A stretch of DNA of 64,000 nucleotides from Enterococcus pallens ATCC BAA-351 (GTDB taxonomy: Bacteria; Bacillota; Bacilli; Lactobacillales; Enterococcaceae). How positions within the stretch are numbered: the stretch's first letter is position 1; each line of letters begins with the position of its first letter. The stretch is taken from assembly GCF_000407485.1 (NCBI RefSeq), contig NZ_ASWD01000004.1, positions 345,429-409,428 on the forward strand. Direction: 5' to 3'. Both the position numbers and the translations under genes were made by a program. Shown here piece after piece: positions 16,046-23,711 of the stretch. The notes below the pieces were generated by a model. It was not told where the DNA came from. It did no database searches and was given only the letters and a program-made list of their open reading frames with translations.

Positions 16046-17344
16046 ATGGTACAAATTGATACGAAAGCGTACATTTTACGGATGTTTTTATCTTCGTTCT
16101 ATTTTTATGGCATCTTTTTCAGTCTATATCGTGGAGTACCCCTTAAGAAAAAGATGATCTTGTTACTGGTTCTTTTGCCAATTACCTTTTTAGTAGAAGT
16201 ATTCAGTGATTTTTCTGATGTACTAACAATTGTTGGATGCTACTACCTGCTAAAATCAAAAAAAGAACCCAACTATATTCTTTTGAATACAATCATGTTG
16301 AGTATGCTAGTCAGCTACTTTGTTCCAATCTTAGTCTCGGCGGGAATCATTCCCTTCGTTTCTTTTTCGGGAGTAAAGGGATGGTTATTTATCATGAATG
16401 AGGTTGTTCTTGATATTCTTGTCTTACTAATAGTTCTCTTTGCCCTCCACCGTTTTTCAGCAGAACAAATACTCAAGAAATACAGTTCTCAGTTTTCTTC
16501 CATTCTCTTAGGGTACTTGTTTTCAGTAACCCTTCTGATTGCTTATGCTGCTCATTATTATGAGGCTTTTGATCGATTTATAACCGGACTGGTCATTTTT
16601 CTAATAGCTCAGACCATTTTCCTGCTTATTGTTTTTGCTCGCGAAACAGCTCGCCAAAAGGAAACCTTCGAGCAGCAATTATTCAAGCAGCAGCTAACCG
16701 ATCTTAAGGAATACGCCGATCAATTAGAAGAGAATCAGCAGAAAATGCGCAAGTTTCAGCATGACTATAAAAATCTAATCTTAAGCTTGAAAGAATCTTC
16801 TGTCGCAAGTCAGGACACGGAGCTGCTGCAACAAGTAATTAGCTTGGAGAATTATTCGGATAAGTATTTTGCTTCAATTGCTTGGTCCTATAATGACTTG
16901 AAAAACGTAAAAAATACGTACCTGAAGAGTCTGCTAATTAGTAAACTGTCGGTCATTCAAGAGCATCAGATTGCTTGTTCTTTTGAATGTCGACAGGAGA
17001 TTGAAGAGCTGCCGATTCCGGTTTTTGATTTTATTCGTATTCTGGGAATTACACTGGACAATGCGATTGAAGCGGCCCGAGGGTTTGAAAAACCTGCGCT
17101 TTCCATTTTGCTTTACCAAGACAATCAGCAACTGGAATGTTTGGTGCAGAATACGTATCAGGAATCAGGTGCAAGTATTACTCAGTTGCTGCAGCCTGGA
17201 TTCTCTTCCAAACAAGATCATTTAGGCTTAGGACTCTCCAACATCCAAGAACTTAAAACAAAGTATCCAAACTTATATGTGCAGTATGAAAAGGATGAAC
17301 ATACCTTCTCAACTCAAATTATTACCGTTTTTGAAAGGAAGTAG
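16046..17344 (+). CDS. Pheromone-sensing histidine kinase (HPK10, AgrC/PlnB type)
   Basis: Sensor kinase of about 432 residues. Six or seven hydrophobic helices (residues 1-205) receive the extracellular peptide; a coiled-coil linker follows. The kinase part has the phosphorylated histidine in KFQHDYKNLILSL (about residue 245), the N box LDNAIEAA and the G box GLGLSNI. The DHp motif HDYKN is typical of the quorum-sensing HPK10 class. I start at ATG 16046, which has AGAGGTGA upstream, rather than the GTG nine bases earlier. The response regulator begins four bases after its stop. Confidence 0.92.
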   Translation: MVQIDTKAYILRMFLSSFYFYGIFFSLYRGVPLKKKMILLLVLLPITFLVEVFSDFSDVLTIVGCYYLLKSKKEPNYILLNTIMLSMLVSYFVPILVSAGIIPFVSFSGVKGWLFIMNEVVLDILVLLIVLFALHRFSAEQILKKYSSQFSSILLGYLFSVTLLIAYAAHYYEAFDRFITGLVIFLIAQTIFLLIVFARETARQKETFEQQLFKQQLTDLKEYADQLEENQQKMRKFQHDYKNLILSLKESSVASQDTELLQQVISLENYSDKYFASIAWSYNDLKNVKNTYLKSLLISKLSVIQEHQIACSFECRQEIEELPIPVFDFIRILGITLDNAIEAARGFEKPALSILLYQDNQQLECLVQNTYQESGASITQLLQPGFSSKQDHLGLGLSNIQELKTKYPNLYVQYEKDEHTFSTQIITVFERK

Positions 17345-17348
17345 TTGC

Positions 17349-18098
17349 ATGAGCTATCCAATTATTATTTGTGAGGATCAACTGATTCAGCTGCAGCAGC
17401 TGGATACGATCATCCAAAACTATTTGTTATTTCACAATGATCCCTTTGAGGTAGTCTTAAAGACTCAGAATCCGCTGGAGGTAAAGAAATACCTGCAGCA
17501 ATTTCAACCAAAAAACGGGGTTTATTTTTTAGATATCGATTTGAACCATAAGATTGACGGCATTGACTTGGCCGAAACCATTCGCAATGCTGATGCACAG
17601 GCGAAAATTATTTTTATTACAACTCATGAGGAGCTGGCTCCCCTTACTTTAAAAAGACGGGTGGAGGCATTAGGCTTCATTACTAAGGACCAACCGTTGG
17701 AGGATTATCGGACGGAAATTATGGAGCTGTTGTCAGTAGCTCAAGAGCGAATTGCGACAGCTAAGAATGATCAGGGGCAGAATTTTACCTTTTCTATTGG
17801 TACTCAGACCTTCAACCTTAATTTGGCTGAGGTTTTGTTCCTAGAGCCTTCAACTATTCCTCATCGTGTGGTTTTGCACACTGTGAATGGCCACTATGAA
17901 TTCTACGGCAAGCTGCAGGATTTGGAGAAAGCTTATCCCGCATTGTTTCGAGCCAGCCGTTCTTGTTTAGTGAATTTAACAAAGGCTCGAGAAATAGATT
18001 TTGCTAACCGTACAATTCATTTCAATGCTGAGCTAAGCCGTACCTTTGCTTTAGGTAAAGCTAAGAAGCTAAAGGAACGGTTAGAAAAAATGAAGTAA
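17349..18098 (+). CDS. LytTR-family response regulator of the bacteriocin locus
   Basis: Regulator of 249 residues. The receiver domain (1-125) has acidic residues in IIICEDQ and the phospho-acceptor aspartate in YFLDIDLN (about residue 58). The LytTR DNA-binding domain (about 145-245) includes VLFLEPSTIPHRVVLHT and FRASRSCLVNL. Such proteins bind paired boxes about 21 bp apart, as found before the peptide genes here. ATG at 17349 follows AAAGGAAGTAG; an upstream extension overlaps the kinase gene and looks spurious. Confidence 0.92.
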   Translation: MSYPIIICEDQLIQLQQLDTIIQNYLLFHNDPFEVVLKTQNPLEVKKYLQQFQPKNGVYFLDIDLNHKIDGIDLAETIRNADAQAKIIFITTHEELAPLTLKRRVEALGFITKDQPLEDYRTEIMELLSVAQERIATAKNDQGQNFTFSIGTQTFNLNLAEVLFLEPSTIPHRVVLHTVNGHYEFYGKLQDLEKAYPALFRASRSCLVNLTKAREIDFANRTIHFNAELSRTFALGKAKKLKERLEKMK

Positions 18099-18126
18099 CT
18101 TATTGAAGGGAGTAAGCCTTGTTCAA

Positions 18127-20277
18127 ATGACTGCTATCTCATTTATTCCTCAACAGGATGAAAAGGATTGCGGCGTTGCCTGCATCGCCATGATTCTAAA
18201 GCAATACAAAACCAAAATACCGATCCATAAGCTGCGGGAGCTGTCGGGAACCGATTTAGAAGGAACCTCCGCCTTTGGCTTGAAAAAGTGCATTGAGCAG
18301 CTGAATTTCGACTGCCAAGCGATTCAAGCTGATCAAGGCGTGTGGCAGGAAAAAGAGCTGCCTTTTCCCTTAATTGCTCATGTGATTATTGATGATACAT
18401 ATATGCACTATGTTGTCGTATACGGCGTAAAAGGGGATACCTTACTCATTGCTGATCCTGGTCAAGGAAAGCTTAAAAAGAAGATTACCGATTTCGACCA
18501 TGAGTGGACTGGAGTACTTTTGCTAATGACTCCAGCAGCAGAGTACCAGCCGAGCAAAGAAAAGGTTGCTGGCCTAACCTCTTTTCTCCCGGTTTTGTGG
18601 CAGCAAAGAGGACTTATTTTTCATATTGTTCTAGCAGCCTTATTTATTACCTTGTTTGGTATTGCCAGCTCTTATTATTTCCAAGGAATACTTGATTTCT
18701 TCATTCCGAATCAAGCAATGTCTACCTTAAATATCGTCTCAGCAGGATTAATCGCTGTGTACTTGTTTAAAGTATTGTTTGAGTACAGCCGTAATTATCT
18801 GTTGGTGATTTTAGGGCAGCGAATGAGTATGGCAGTCATGCTGCGCTATTTTAAGCATGTGCTGACTTTACCGATGAGTTTTTTTGCTACGCGGAAATCA
18901 GGGGAAATTATTTCTCGCTTTTTAGATGCAAATAAGATTATCGATGCGCTTGCCAGTGCCACATTATCAGTATTTTTGGATATCGGGATGGTTTTCATTG
19001 TAGGAACAACCTTAGCGATTCAAAACGGACCGCTTTTTTTGATAACCTTGGCCTCTCTTCCTTTTTATTTGGCTGCGATCTTAGCTTTTGTCCGCAGCTA
19101 CGAGAAGGCGAATCAGGCAGAAATGTCGGCTGGTGCAGTTTTGAATTCCAGTATTATTGAAAGTTTAAAGGGGATTGAAACGATTAAAGCCTACAATGGC
19201 GAAGAAAAAGTCTATAATCGGGTGGATCGGGAGTTTATCCAATTGATGAAGACCTCCTTTAAGACGGTCACTTTAGATAATGTTCAACAAGGAATCAAGC
19301 AAGCCATCCAGCTGGTGAGCAGTGCCTTGATTTTGTGGCTAGGGTCTTACTACGTTATCGATGGCTCAATTAGTATTGGTCAGCTGATTACATACAACGC
19401 ACTACTGGTCTTCTTTACTGATCCGCTGCAAAATATCATTAATCTGCAGGTGAAAATGCAAACAGCTCAGGTTGCCAACAAACGGTTGAACGAAATCTTT
19501 GCTATTTCTTCTGAAAAGGAAGAACAAGGTGCTGCGAAACACTTCTCTTCTACTATCTTCCAGCAAGGAATTCAGCTAGACCAGCTTTCTTTCTCCTACA
19601 CGATGAAGCTGCCTACCTTAATCGATATTACCTGCACTATTCCACCCAATAGTAAAATTGCGATTGTTGGTGTCAGCGGTTCAGGAAAATCAACCTTAGC
19701 GAAGCTGCTGGTTAATTTCTATGCTCCTAGCGAGGGGCAGATTCGTTTTGGCAACGTCAATATTCTGGATATTCAGTCGCAAGAATTACGGCAGCGAGTG
19801 ACCTATGTTCCCCAGGAGTCTTTTTTCTTCAGCGGAACAATCTTGGAAAATCTTACCTTTGGCTTAGCATCTCTGCCGCCTTTTGAGCGAATTTTAGCAG
19901 TATGTGAGCAGGTTCAGCTCACTTCCTTTATCGATCAGCAGCCTTTACGCTTTGAGACTCTATTAGAGGAAGGCGGCGCGAACTTATCTGGTGGGCAACG
20001 CCAACGTTTAGCGATTGCTCGAGCACTGCTGCAGGATGCAGATATACTGATTTTAGATGAAGCCACCAGCGGATTGGACACCTTATTGGAGCATGCTATT
20101 ATGCAAAACTTACTGCAGCTAGAGGATAAAACGATTCTATTCATTGCCCATCACCTATCCTTAGCTAAAGCCTGTGAACAAATCCTGGTTATGCATGAAG
20201 GACAGCTGGTGGAACAAGGAACCCATGAAGAATTACGCTGCAATCATGGAATGTATCAACGCTTGTGGGAAATATAG
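18127..20277 (+). CDS. Bacteriocin ABC exporter with C39 leader peptidase
   Basis: Exporter of about 716 residues that cuts double-glycine leaders and transports the peptide. The C39 peptidase occupies residues 1-140: catalytic Cys15 in EKDCGVACIAM, His in MHYVVVYG, Asp in LIADPGQG. Membrane helices cover about 165-440. The ATPase has Walker A GVSGSGKST, signature LSGGQRQR and Walker B ILILDEATSG. It should serve all double-glycine peptides of the locus, including the pheromone. Start is uncertain: AAGGGAG lies 14 bases before the ATG, unusually far, and no closer in-frame ATG, GTG or TTG exists apart from a TTG overlapping the ribosome site. Confidence 0.93.
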   Translation: MTAISFIPQQDEKDCGVACIAMILKQYKTKIPIHKLRELSGTDLEGTSAFGLKKCIEQLNFDCQAIQADQGVWQEKELPFPLIAHVIIDDTYMHYVVVYGVKGDTLLIADPGQGKLKKKITDFDHEWTGVLLLMTPAAEYQPSKEKVAGLTSFLPVLWQQRGLIFHIVLAALFITLFGIASSYYFQGILDFFIPNQAMSTLNIVSAGLIAVYLFKVLFEYSRNYLLVILGQRMSMAVMLRYFKHVLTLPMSFFATRKSGEIISRFLDANKIIDALASATLSVFLDIGMVFIVGTTLAIQNGPLFLITLASLPFYLAAILAFVRSYEKANQAEMSAGAVLNSSIIESLKGIETIKAYNGEEKVYNRVDREFIQLMKTSFKTVTLDNVQQGIKQAIQLVSSALILWLGSYYVIDGSISIGQLITYNALLVFFTDPLQNIINLQVKMQTAQVANKRLNEIFAISSEKEEQGAAKHFSSTIFQQGIQLDQLSFSYTMKLPTLIDITCTIPPNSKIAIVGVSGSGKSTLAKLLVNFYAPSEGQIRFGNVNILDIQSQELRQRVTYVPQESFFFSGTILENLTFGLASLPPFERILAVCEQVQLTSFIDQQPLRFETLLEEGGANLSGGQRQRLAIARALLQDADILILDEATSGLDTLLEHAIMQNLLQLEDKTILFIAHHLSLAKACEQILVMHEGQLVEQGTHEELRCNHGMYQRLWEI

Positions 20278-20289
20278 GGGGACTCTGTG

Positions 20290-21657
20290 ATGCAAAACAA
20301 TCAATGGTTGGATCATTCCACCGTCTATGCTCAACACCACTCTACCTTCTATCGCTGGGTTCTCTATCCAGTAATTGGGGTCTTAGTATTAGGCAGCTTG
20401 TTTTTGTTTCTTGGCAAGACCGAGGTAGTCATCCGCACCAAGGCTCGGATTACCTCCTTAGAAACAAAAAAGCTGCAAACACCAATAAATGCAAAAATAA
20501 AAGTAAATCATTTAGCTGAAAATAAAGAAGTCAAGAAAGGCGAGCTGCTGCTGTCCTTTGATACAACCGGGATCGAGATCGAAAAACAGCAGCTGGAGCA
20601 GCAAAATACTTCCTTACAGGAGCAACAACAAGCGATTCACACCTTTATTGACAGTCTGAATCAGGAAAAAAATCTATTTGCGGCAGAAGATTCTTACGGT
20701 TACGCCAATCGGGTAAATGTCTATTTAGCAGCAAAGGAAGAAATTCAGGAAAGCAATCAACAGCTGCGAACCAATCAGCAGCAGCAACAGGATGCCTTCA
20801 ACAAAACCAATACTCAGTTGACGGATCAACTGACTAAACGACAAGCTGAACAAAGCCAGTGGCAGCAGGTTCGATCTGCTTGGGCCGGCCAGCAAGCTTT
20901 GGCAGGCTTTCCTTCAGACATCACGTCTAAATATCAGACTTGGCAGGCACAGCTGGCTGCTAGTCCTGATGAGCAAAAGGAAGAGCTAAAGGCCACTATC
21001 TTAAGCACAATTGATACACAGCTAAGTCAGCTCAAAAATGAAATCGAACAGCTGCAGCTAGAACAAGGAAAGTTAGCAGCACCTCCATCGGCTGAACACG
21101 AGATCAATGGACAAGCCACTAAGAATACCCAGAGCAAAGAGCAGGCTATCTCTGAGGCAAAGCAAAAATTATCAGAGATTACCGAAACAATTGCTCACAA
21201 CAACAGCAGCCTGCAATCCTTAAACGAGCAATTAAAAAACAGTCAATTGCTGGCTCCCTCAGATGGTGTTCTTCACTTAAACGAAGAAAGTAAAAATATC
21301 TCTGAGCTGCCAAAGGGAAGTCTGGTGGCAGAGCTGTACCCAAATCAGCCAAAAGACTCGATGGCTTTTACTGCTCAAATTCCTGCGAACCAAATGAGTC
21401 ATGTCAAAATAGGGATGCCTGTTCACTTTAAGTTAGATAAAAAAGGGGTTACTGAAAAAAGGATAGATGGCACACTAACGCGAATTGCGGAAACCAGCGA
21501 TCTGACAAAAGACGGCGCCTTCTATCAGGTGGAGGGACAACTCCCCATCGAAGATCAAGCAGTCACTCGTTATGGATTGACTGGCGACCTGTCCTTAGTT
21601 GTCGGCAAGAAAAGTTATTGGCAAAAGATAAAAGATATCTTGTTAAATCAAGAGTAA
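20290..21657 (+). CDS. HlyD/LcnD-type bacteriocin secretion accessory protein
   Basis: Membrane-fusion-type accessory protein of about 455 residues that works with the C39 exporter. A single helix at about residues 22-45 (VLYPVIGVLVLGSLFLFLG) anchors it. A lipoyl-like half motif (LAENKEVKKGELLLSFD) follows, then a very long Gln/Glu-rich coiled coil (about 85-320). The beta-barrel end includes QIPANQMSHVKIGMPVHF. It follows the exporter by 12 bases. ATG 20290 has AGGGGGA seven bases upstream and is preferred to the adjoining GTG. Confidence 0.92.
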   Translation: MQNNQWLDHSTVYAQHHSTFYRWVLYPVIGVLVLGSLFLFLGKTEVVIRTKARITSLETKKLQTPINAKIKVNHLAENKEVKKGELLLSFDTTGIEIEKQQLEQQNTSLQEQQQAIHTFIDSLNQEKNLFAAEDSYGYANRVNVYLAAKEEIQESNQQLRTNQQQQQDAFNKTNTQLTDQLTKRQAEQSQWQQVRSAWAGQQALAGFPSDITSKYQTWQAQLAASPDEQKEELKATILSTIDTQLSQLKNEIEQLQLEQGKLAAPPSAEHEINGQATKNTQSKEQAISEAKQKLSEITETIAHNNSSLQSLNEQLKNSQLLAPSDGVLHLNEESKNISELPKGSLVAELYPNQPKDSMAFTAQIPANQMSHVKIGMPVHFKLDKKGVTEKRIDGTLTRIAETSDLTKDGAFYQVEGQLPIEDQAVTRYGLTGDLSLVVGKKSYWQKIKDILLNQE

Positions 21658-21667
21658 GTGTCTTTTT

Positions 21668-21796
21668 ATGGAGGGAGATCGGCTTTATTGGCCGGTCTCA
21701 TTTTTTGTGGGGCTGTTACTACTAGCATCGCAATTTAGCTGCAAAACACAGCAACCAAATGTAGCCATTTCTTTTACTCATGCGATGACTGGTTAA
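21668..21796 (+). CDS. Possible 42-residue hydrophobic peptide overlapping the operon terminator
   Basis: Frame MEGDRLYWPVSFFVGLLLLA then SQFSCKTQQPNVAISFTHAM-TG, with one short hydrophobic helix. It starts 11 bases after the accessory-protein gene. No good ribosome site is visible, and its first codons coincide with the terminator stem, so it may be chance or a vestige of an accessory gene. Confidence 0.25.
   Translation: MEGDRLYWPVSFFVGLLLLASQFSCKTQQPNVAISFTHAMTG
21675..21706 (+). terminator. Terminator of the pheromone-regulator-exporter operon
   Basis: Stem GAGATCGGC/GCCGGTCTC with a 7-base loop followed by ATTTTTT, 17 bases after the accessory-protein stop. Confidence 0.82.
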
Positions 21797-21823
21797 AAAG
21801 CCCTACTCACAGGTTTGATAGCA

Positions 21824-21861
21824 CAAAAAAAGCTAAACCTCTGTGTGTTAGGTCTAGCTTT
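21824..21861 (-). terminator. Terminator of the class IIa bacteriocin operon
   Basis: On the minus strand the stem AAAGCTAGACCT/AGGTTTAGCTTT is followed by TTTTT, 26 bases after the immunity stop codon. A near copy occurs at 23217-23251. Confidence 0.78.
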
Positions 21862-21886
21862 TATGCTAATTAACAGCTCTACTTTA

Positions 21887-22174
21887 TTAATAGCCATATC
21901 TAATGTTCGATAGAGAAGATAATTTTTTCAGTTTGCTCGATTGACCCGCCGATAAAGCAACTCCATCTTCTTTAAGTGCATTTGAAATATCTAAATTCAT
22001 CCGACTCAAAATAAAAGGCACAGAGGATTCTTTTTTAGTCAATTCTTCTTTATAGGTCCCTAATATCTGCTGCAAGAACTTATTGTCAGAATCGTTAGCC
22101 AGCTCATTCAATAGTTCGGTAATGATAGTTACCGCTTGTTCTCCTCGATCTTTTCCACCTGAGAACCATTTCAA
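21887..22174 (-). CDS. Class IIa bacteriocin immunity protein
   Basis: Cytoplasmic helical-bundle protein of about 95 residues of the enterocin-A-immunity type. It starts KWFSGGKDRGEQAVTIITEL and ends SLSNIRYGY, the tail typical of mundticin/avicin-type immunity proteins, which protect the mannose-PTS target. No ATG is available: the frame opens after a stop and the first usable codon is TTG (22174) with only a weak ribosome site. Related proteins begin a few residues earlier (MSNLKWFSGG type), where this gene reads ATA GAT AGT AAG TTG. The original ATG may have been lost, so expression could be low. It lies 85 bases after the bacteriocin gene. Confidence 0.88.
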   Translation of the reverse strand: MKWFSGGKDRGEQAVTIITELLNELANDSDNKFLQQILGTYKEELTKKESSVPFILSRMNLDISNALKEDGVALSAGQSSKLKKLSSLSNIRYGY

Positions 22175-22258
22175 CTTACTATCTATTTCACTTCTTTCAA
22201 ACTGTCTGTTTTATCACTTAAAATCCTTATAAAAAATAACTATCTCAACTGCACACAG

Positions 22259-22447
22259 CTATCCTTTGTTCCATCCAGCAGCTCCACCTGTAGCCCAATT
22301 TGCTGCGGCATTATTCCCGATAATTCCAATCGCTTTGCCCCAATCTACTGAGCACGAATATTTCCCGCAGGATAGACCGTTGCCGTAGTATTTTCCACCA
22401 GTTATTTCTATCAGTTCTTTGGCACTTAATGCTTTAATGTTTTGCAC
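22259..22447 (-). CDS. Class IIa (pediocin-like) bacteriocin, mundticin/avicin-type variant
   Basis: Precursor of 62 residues: leader MQNIKALSAKELIEITGG (18) and a 44-residue mature peptide beginning KYYGNGLSCGKYSCSVDWGK. It has the pediocin box YGNGL, the disulfide pair Cys9-Cys14 and a C-terminal hairpin around ANWATGGAAGWNKG. Compared with mundticin/avicin A (YGNGVSCNKKGCSVDWGKAI), the loop GKYS, the AAANW segment and the extra C-terminal Gly differ, so this is a distinct variant. Export is expected through the C39 transporter; the target is listeriae and other Gram-positives through ManPTS. Ribosome site TTGAAGGAGC. Confidence 0.95.
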   Translation of the reverse strand: MQNIKALSAKELIEITGGKYYGNGLSCGKYSCSVDWGKAIGIIGNNAAANWATGGAAGWNKG

Positions 22448-22520
22448 ATTTCGGTATGCTCCTTCAAGTTATTTTAGTACAAAAGTACTTTATCACAGCT
22501 AATTTATTCGCGTGAAAAAC

Positions 22521-22551
22521 CATCCTGAACCCAGAGAAATTTATTTTAAAG
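22521..22551 (-). promoter_or_regulatory. LytTR boxes for the class IIa bacteriocin operon
   Basis: GTTCAGGATG (22530-22521) is identical to the downstream box of the two-peptide operon. Exactly 21 bp upstream lies a degenerate partner CTTTAAAATA (22551-22542). Confidence 0.65.
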
Positions 22552-22589
22552 CCTCCTTTGTTTAGTAAAAAATGTTCTACATCTACAGA

Positions 22590-22666
22590 AAAAGCCTTAC
22601 TCAGACGCAATCAATAATCTGATTACGTTTGTCCACAGTCCATCACTGCTGTTGCGTCAGTCTTTT
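22590..22666 (-). terminator. Probable terminator of the enterocin-B-like operon
   Basis: Minus-strand arms ACTGACGCAA (22661-22652) and TTGCGTCTGAGT (22610-22599) enclose a long loop and are followed by GGCTTTTTCTG. The loop is longer than usual, so confidence is moderate. Confidence 0.5.
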
Positions 22667-22667
22667 T

Positions 22668-22844
22668 CTATTGGGAATTTTCTGAGTAAATATTTGCTAT
22701 AACACCCAATGTAAAAATTAGAGTTCCTGCTAAGAAATTTTGCATCGAAAAATTTGAAGACTTAGACAGGAGAATCCAAATAATTAGCATGAACATTATT
22801 ATTTGGATTATTCCTTTGAGAACAGCTCTTTTAATTCCAGCCAT
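22668..22844 (-). CDS. Small membrane protein, probable immunity protein of the enterocin-B-like bacteriocin
   Basis: Protein of about 58 residues with two hydrophobic helices (IIQIIMFMLIIWILL and FLAGTLIFTLGVIANIY) and a basic N-terminus MAGIKRAVLKG. Its ATG lies inside the last codons of the bacteriocin gene (14-base overlap), so translation is likely coupled. Small hydrophobic proteins in this position give immunity to enterocin B and carnobacteriocin A type peptides. An in-frame TTG eight codons earlier is a weaker start. Confidence 0.7.
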   Translation of the reverse strand: MAGIKRAVLKGIIQIIMFMLIIWILLSKSSNFSMQNFLAGTLIFTLGVIANIYSENSQ

Positions 22845-23034
22845 GTTTTGGAGTTTTATTGTAACCAAATTTAATACAACCGCCCGCTACAGCACCACCG
22901 GCTGCTCCAGCTAAGAAACTTAAAGGACCTCCAGGAGCACCAGCGATAGCGCCGCCGATAGTTCCGTTAGTACAACTATTACCCCCAGTAATTTTTTGCA
23001 TTTTTTGAATATTTAATTCTTTTACGTTTTGCAT
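22831..23034 (-). CDS. Enterocin B / carnobacteriocin A-like bacteriocin
   Basis: Precursor of 67 residues: leader MQNVKELNIQKMQKITGG (18) and a 49-residue mature peptide with cysteines at positions 3 and 35. The central part GGAIAGAPGGPLSFLAGAAG matches the pattern of enterocin B (AIAGGLFGIPKGPLAWAAGL) and carnobacteriocin A (GLATIPSGPLGWLAGAAG). Its long polar tail CIKFGYNKTPKHGWN after the second cysteine is not seen in those. A strong ribosome site AAGGAGTG and LytTR boxes precede it, and a small immunity gene overlaps its end. Confidence 0.85.
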   Translation of the reverse strand: MQNVKELNIQKMQKITGGNSCTNGTIGGAIAGAPGGPLSFLAGAAGGAVAGGCIKFGYNKTPKHGWN

Positions 23035-23057
23035 AATTCAATACACTCCTTATAAAC

Positions 23058-23079
23058 TTTTTTGTACATGTACAAAAAA
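23058..23079. promoter_or_regulatory. Perfect 22-bp palindrome in the leader of the enterocin-B-like gene
   Basis: TTTTTTGTACA followed by its exact reverse complement, just before the ribosome site. It could fold in the mRNA leader or bind a regulator. A weaker GTAC pair (AGTAC/GTACT) occurs in the class IIa leader. Confidence 0.45.
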
Positions 23080-23113
23080 AATGTAACATATCTACTTTGT
23101 TCATGGAGAAATT

Positions 23114-23144
23114 CATCTTGAATACTGTTTATTTCTTCTTGAAC
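23114..23144 (-). promoter_or_regulatory. LytTR boxes for the enterocin-B-like operon
   Basis: Minus-strand GTTCAAGAAG (23144-23135) and ATTCAAGATG (23123-23114) are exactly 21 bp apart, about 80 bases before the start codon, in the same arrangement as in the other peptide operons. Confidence 0.75.
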
Positions 23145-23216
23145 GAAGAAATAAGGAAGCCATTTCCTTTCCAATAAATTGACTTACGTTAAAACTCATA
23201 GATTTAACATCACAAA

Positions 23217-23251
23217 AAAAAGCTAAGCCTTTTTGCATTAGGTCTAGCTTT
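23217..23251 (-). terminator. Duplicated terminator of the decayed class IIa cassette
   Basis: AAAGCTAAGCCT/AGGTCTAGCTTT stem, a near copy of the terminator at 21824-21861, followed on the minus strand by T residues. Confidence 0.65.
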
Positions 23252-23276
23252 TATGCTAATTAGCAGTTCTACTTTA

Positions 23277-23509
23277 TTAATAGCCATATTTAATGTTCGA
23301 TAGAGAAGATAATTTTTTCAGTTTGTTCGATCGACTAGTTGATAAAGCAATCCCATCTTCTTTAAGTACATTTGAACTATCTAGATTCATCCGACTCAAA
23401 ATAAAGGACACAGAGGATTCTTTTTTTTTAATTTTTCTTTATAGGTTTCTAATACCTGCTGTAGTGACTTTTGTCAGAATCGTTAGCCAACTCATTTAAT
23501 AGTTCGGTA
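23277..23509 (-). pseudogene. Truncated, frameshifted class IIa immunity gene copy
   Basis: Homologous to the last two thirds of the intact immunity gene (ELLNELANDSD through the SNIKYGY-type tail). The first third is gone together with the bacteriocin gene. A one-base loss after GACAA shifts the frame to an early stop, and further indels lie near 23424-23440. The ribosome-site region of the bacteriocin is fused directly to it. Confidence 0.85.
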
Positions 23510-23711
23510 CACTCCTTCAAGTTACTTTAGCACAAAAGTACTTTATCACAGCTATTTTATTCATATGAAAAATAGACCTGAACCATAGAATTCCACCTTA
23601 AATCATCCTTTGTTTAGTAAAAATGTGTATATCTGCAGAAAAAGTCTTATTCATAATTTTGATATCATGACAACATTTTGACCGACCAAAAATCTTTTTC
23701 ATTTGCCTCTT

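Larger units (their letters stand above)
23212..23654 (-). repeat. Second, internally deleted copy of the class IIa cassette
   Basis: This stretch aligns almost base for base with 21822-22121 (terminator and 3' part of the immunity gene) and then with 22450-22604 (leader, promoter region and LytTR box). The switch occurs at TTCGGTA, which appears once here (23503-23509) and at both edges of the missing segment in the intact copy (22115-22121 and 22450-22456). Confidence 0.85.

Noticed and set aside
20265-20519. 84-codon ORF at the start of the HlyD-type gene
   Set aside because: Out-of-frame shadow of the accessory protein; the start lies within the exporter stop region.
23293-23499. Plus-strand 68-codon ORF
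   Set aside because: It is antisense to the decayed immunity copy; the homologous stretch at 21887-22174 shows the coding strand is minus.
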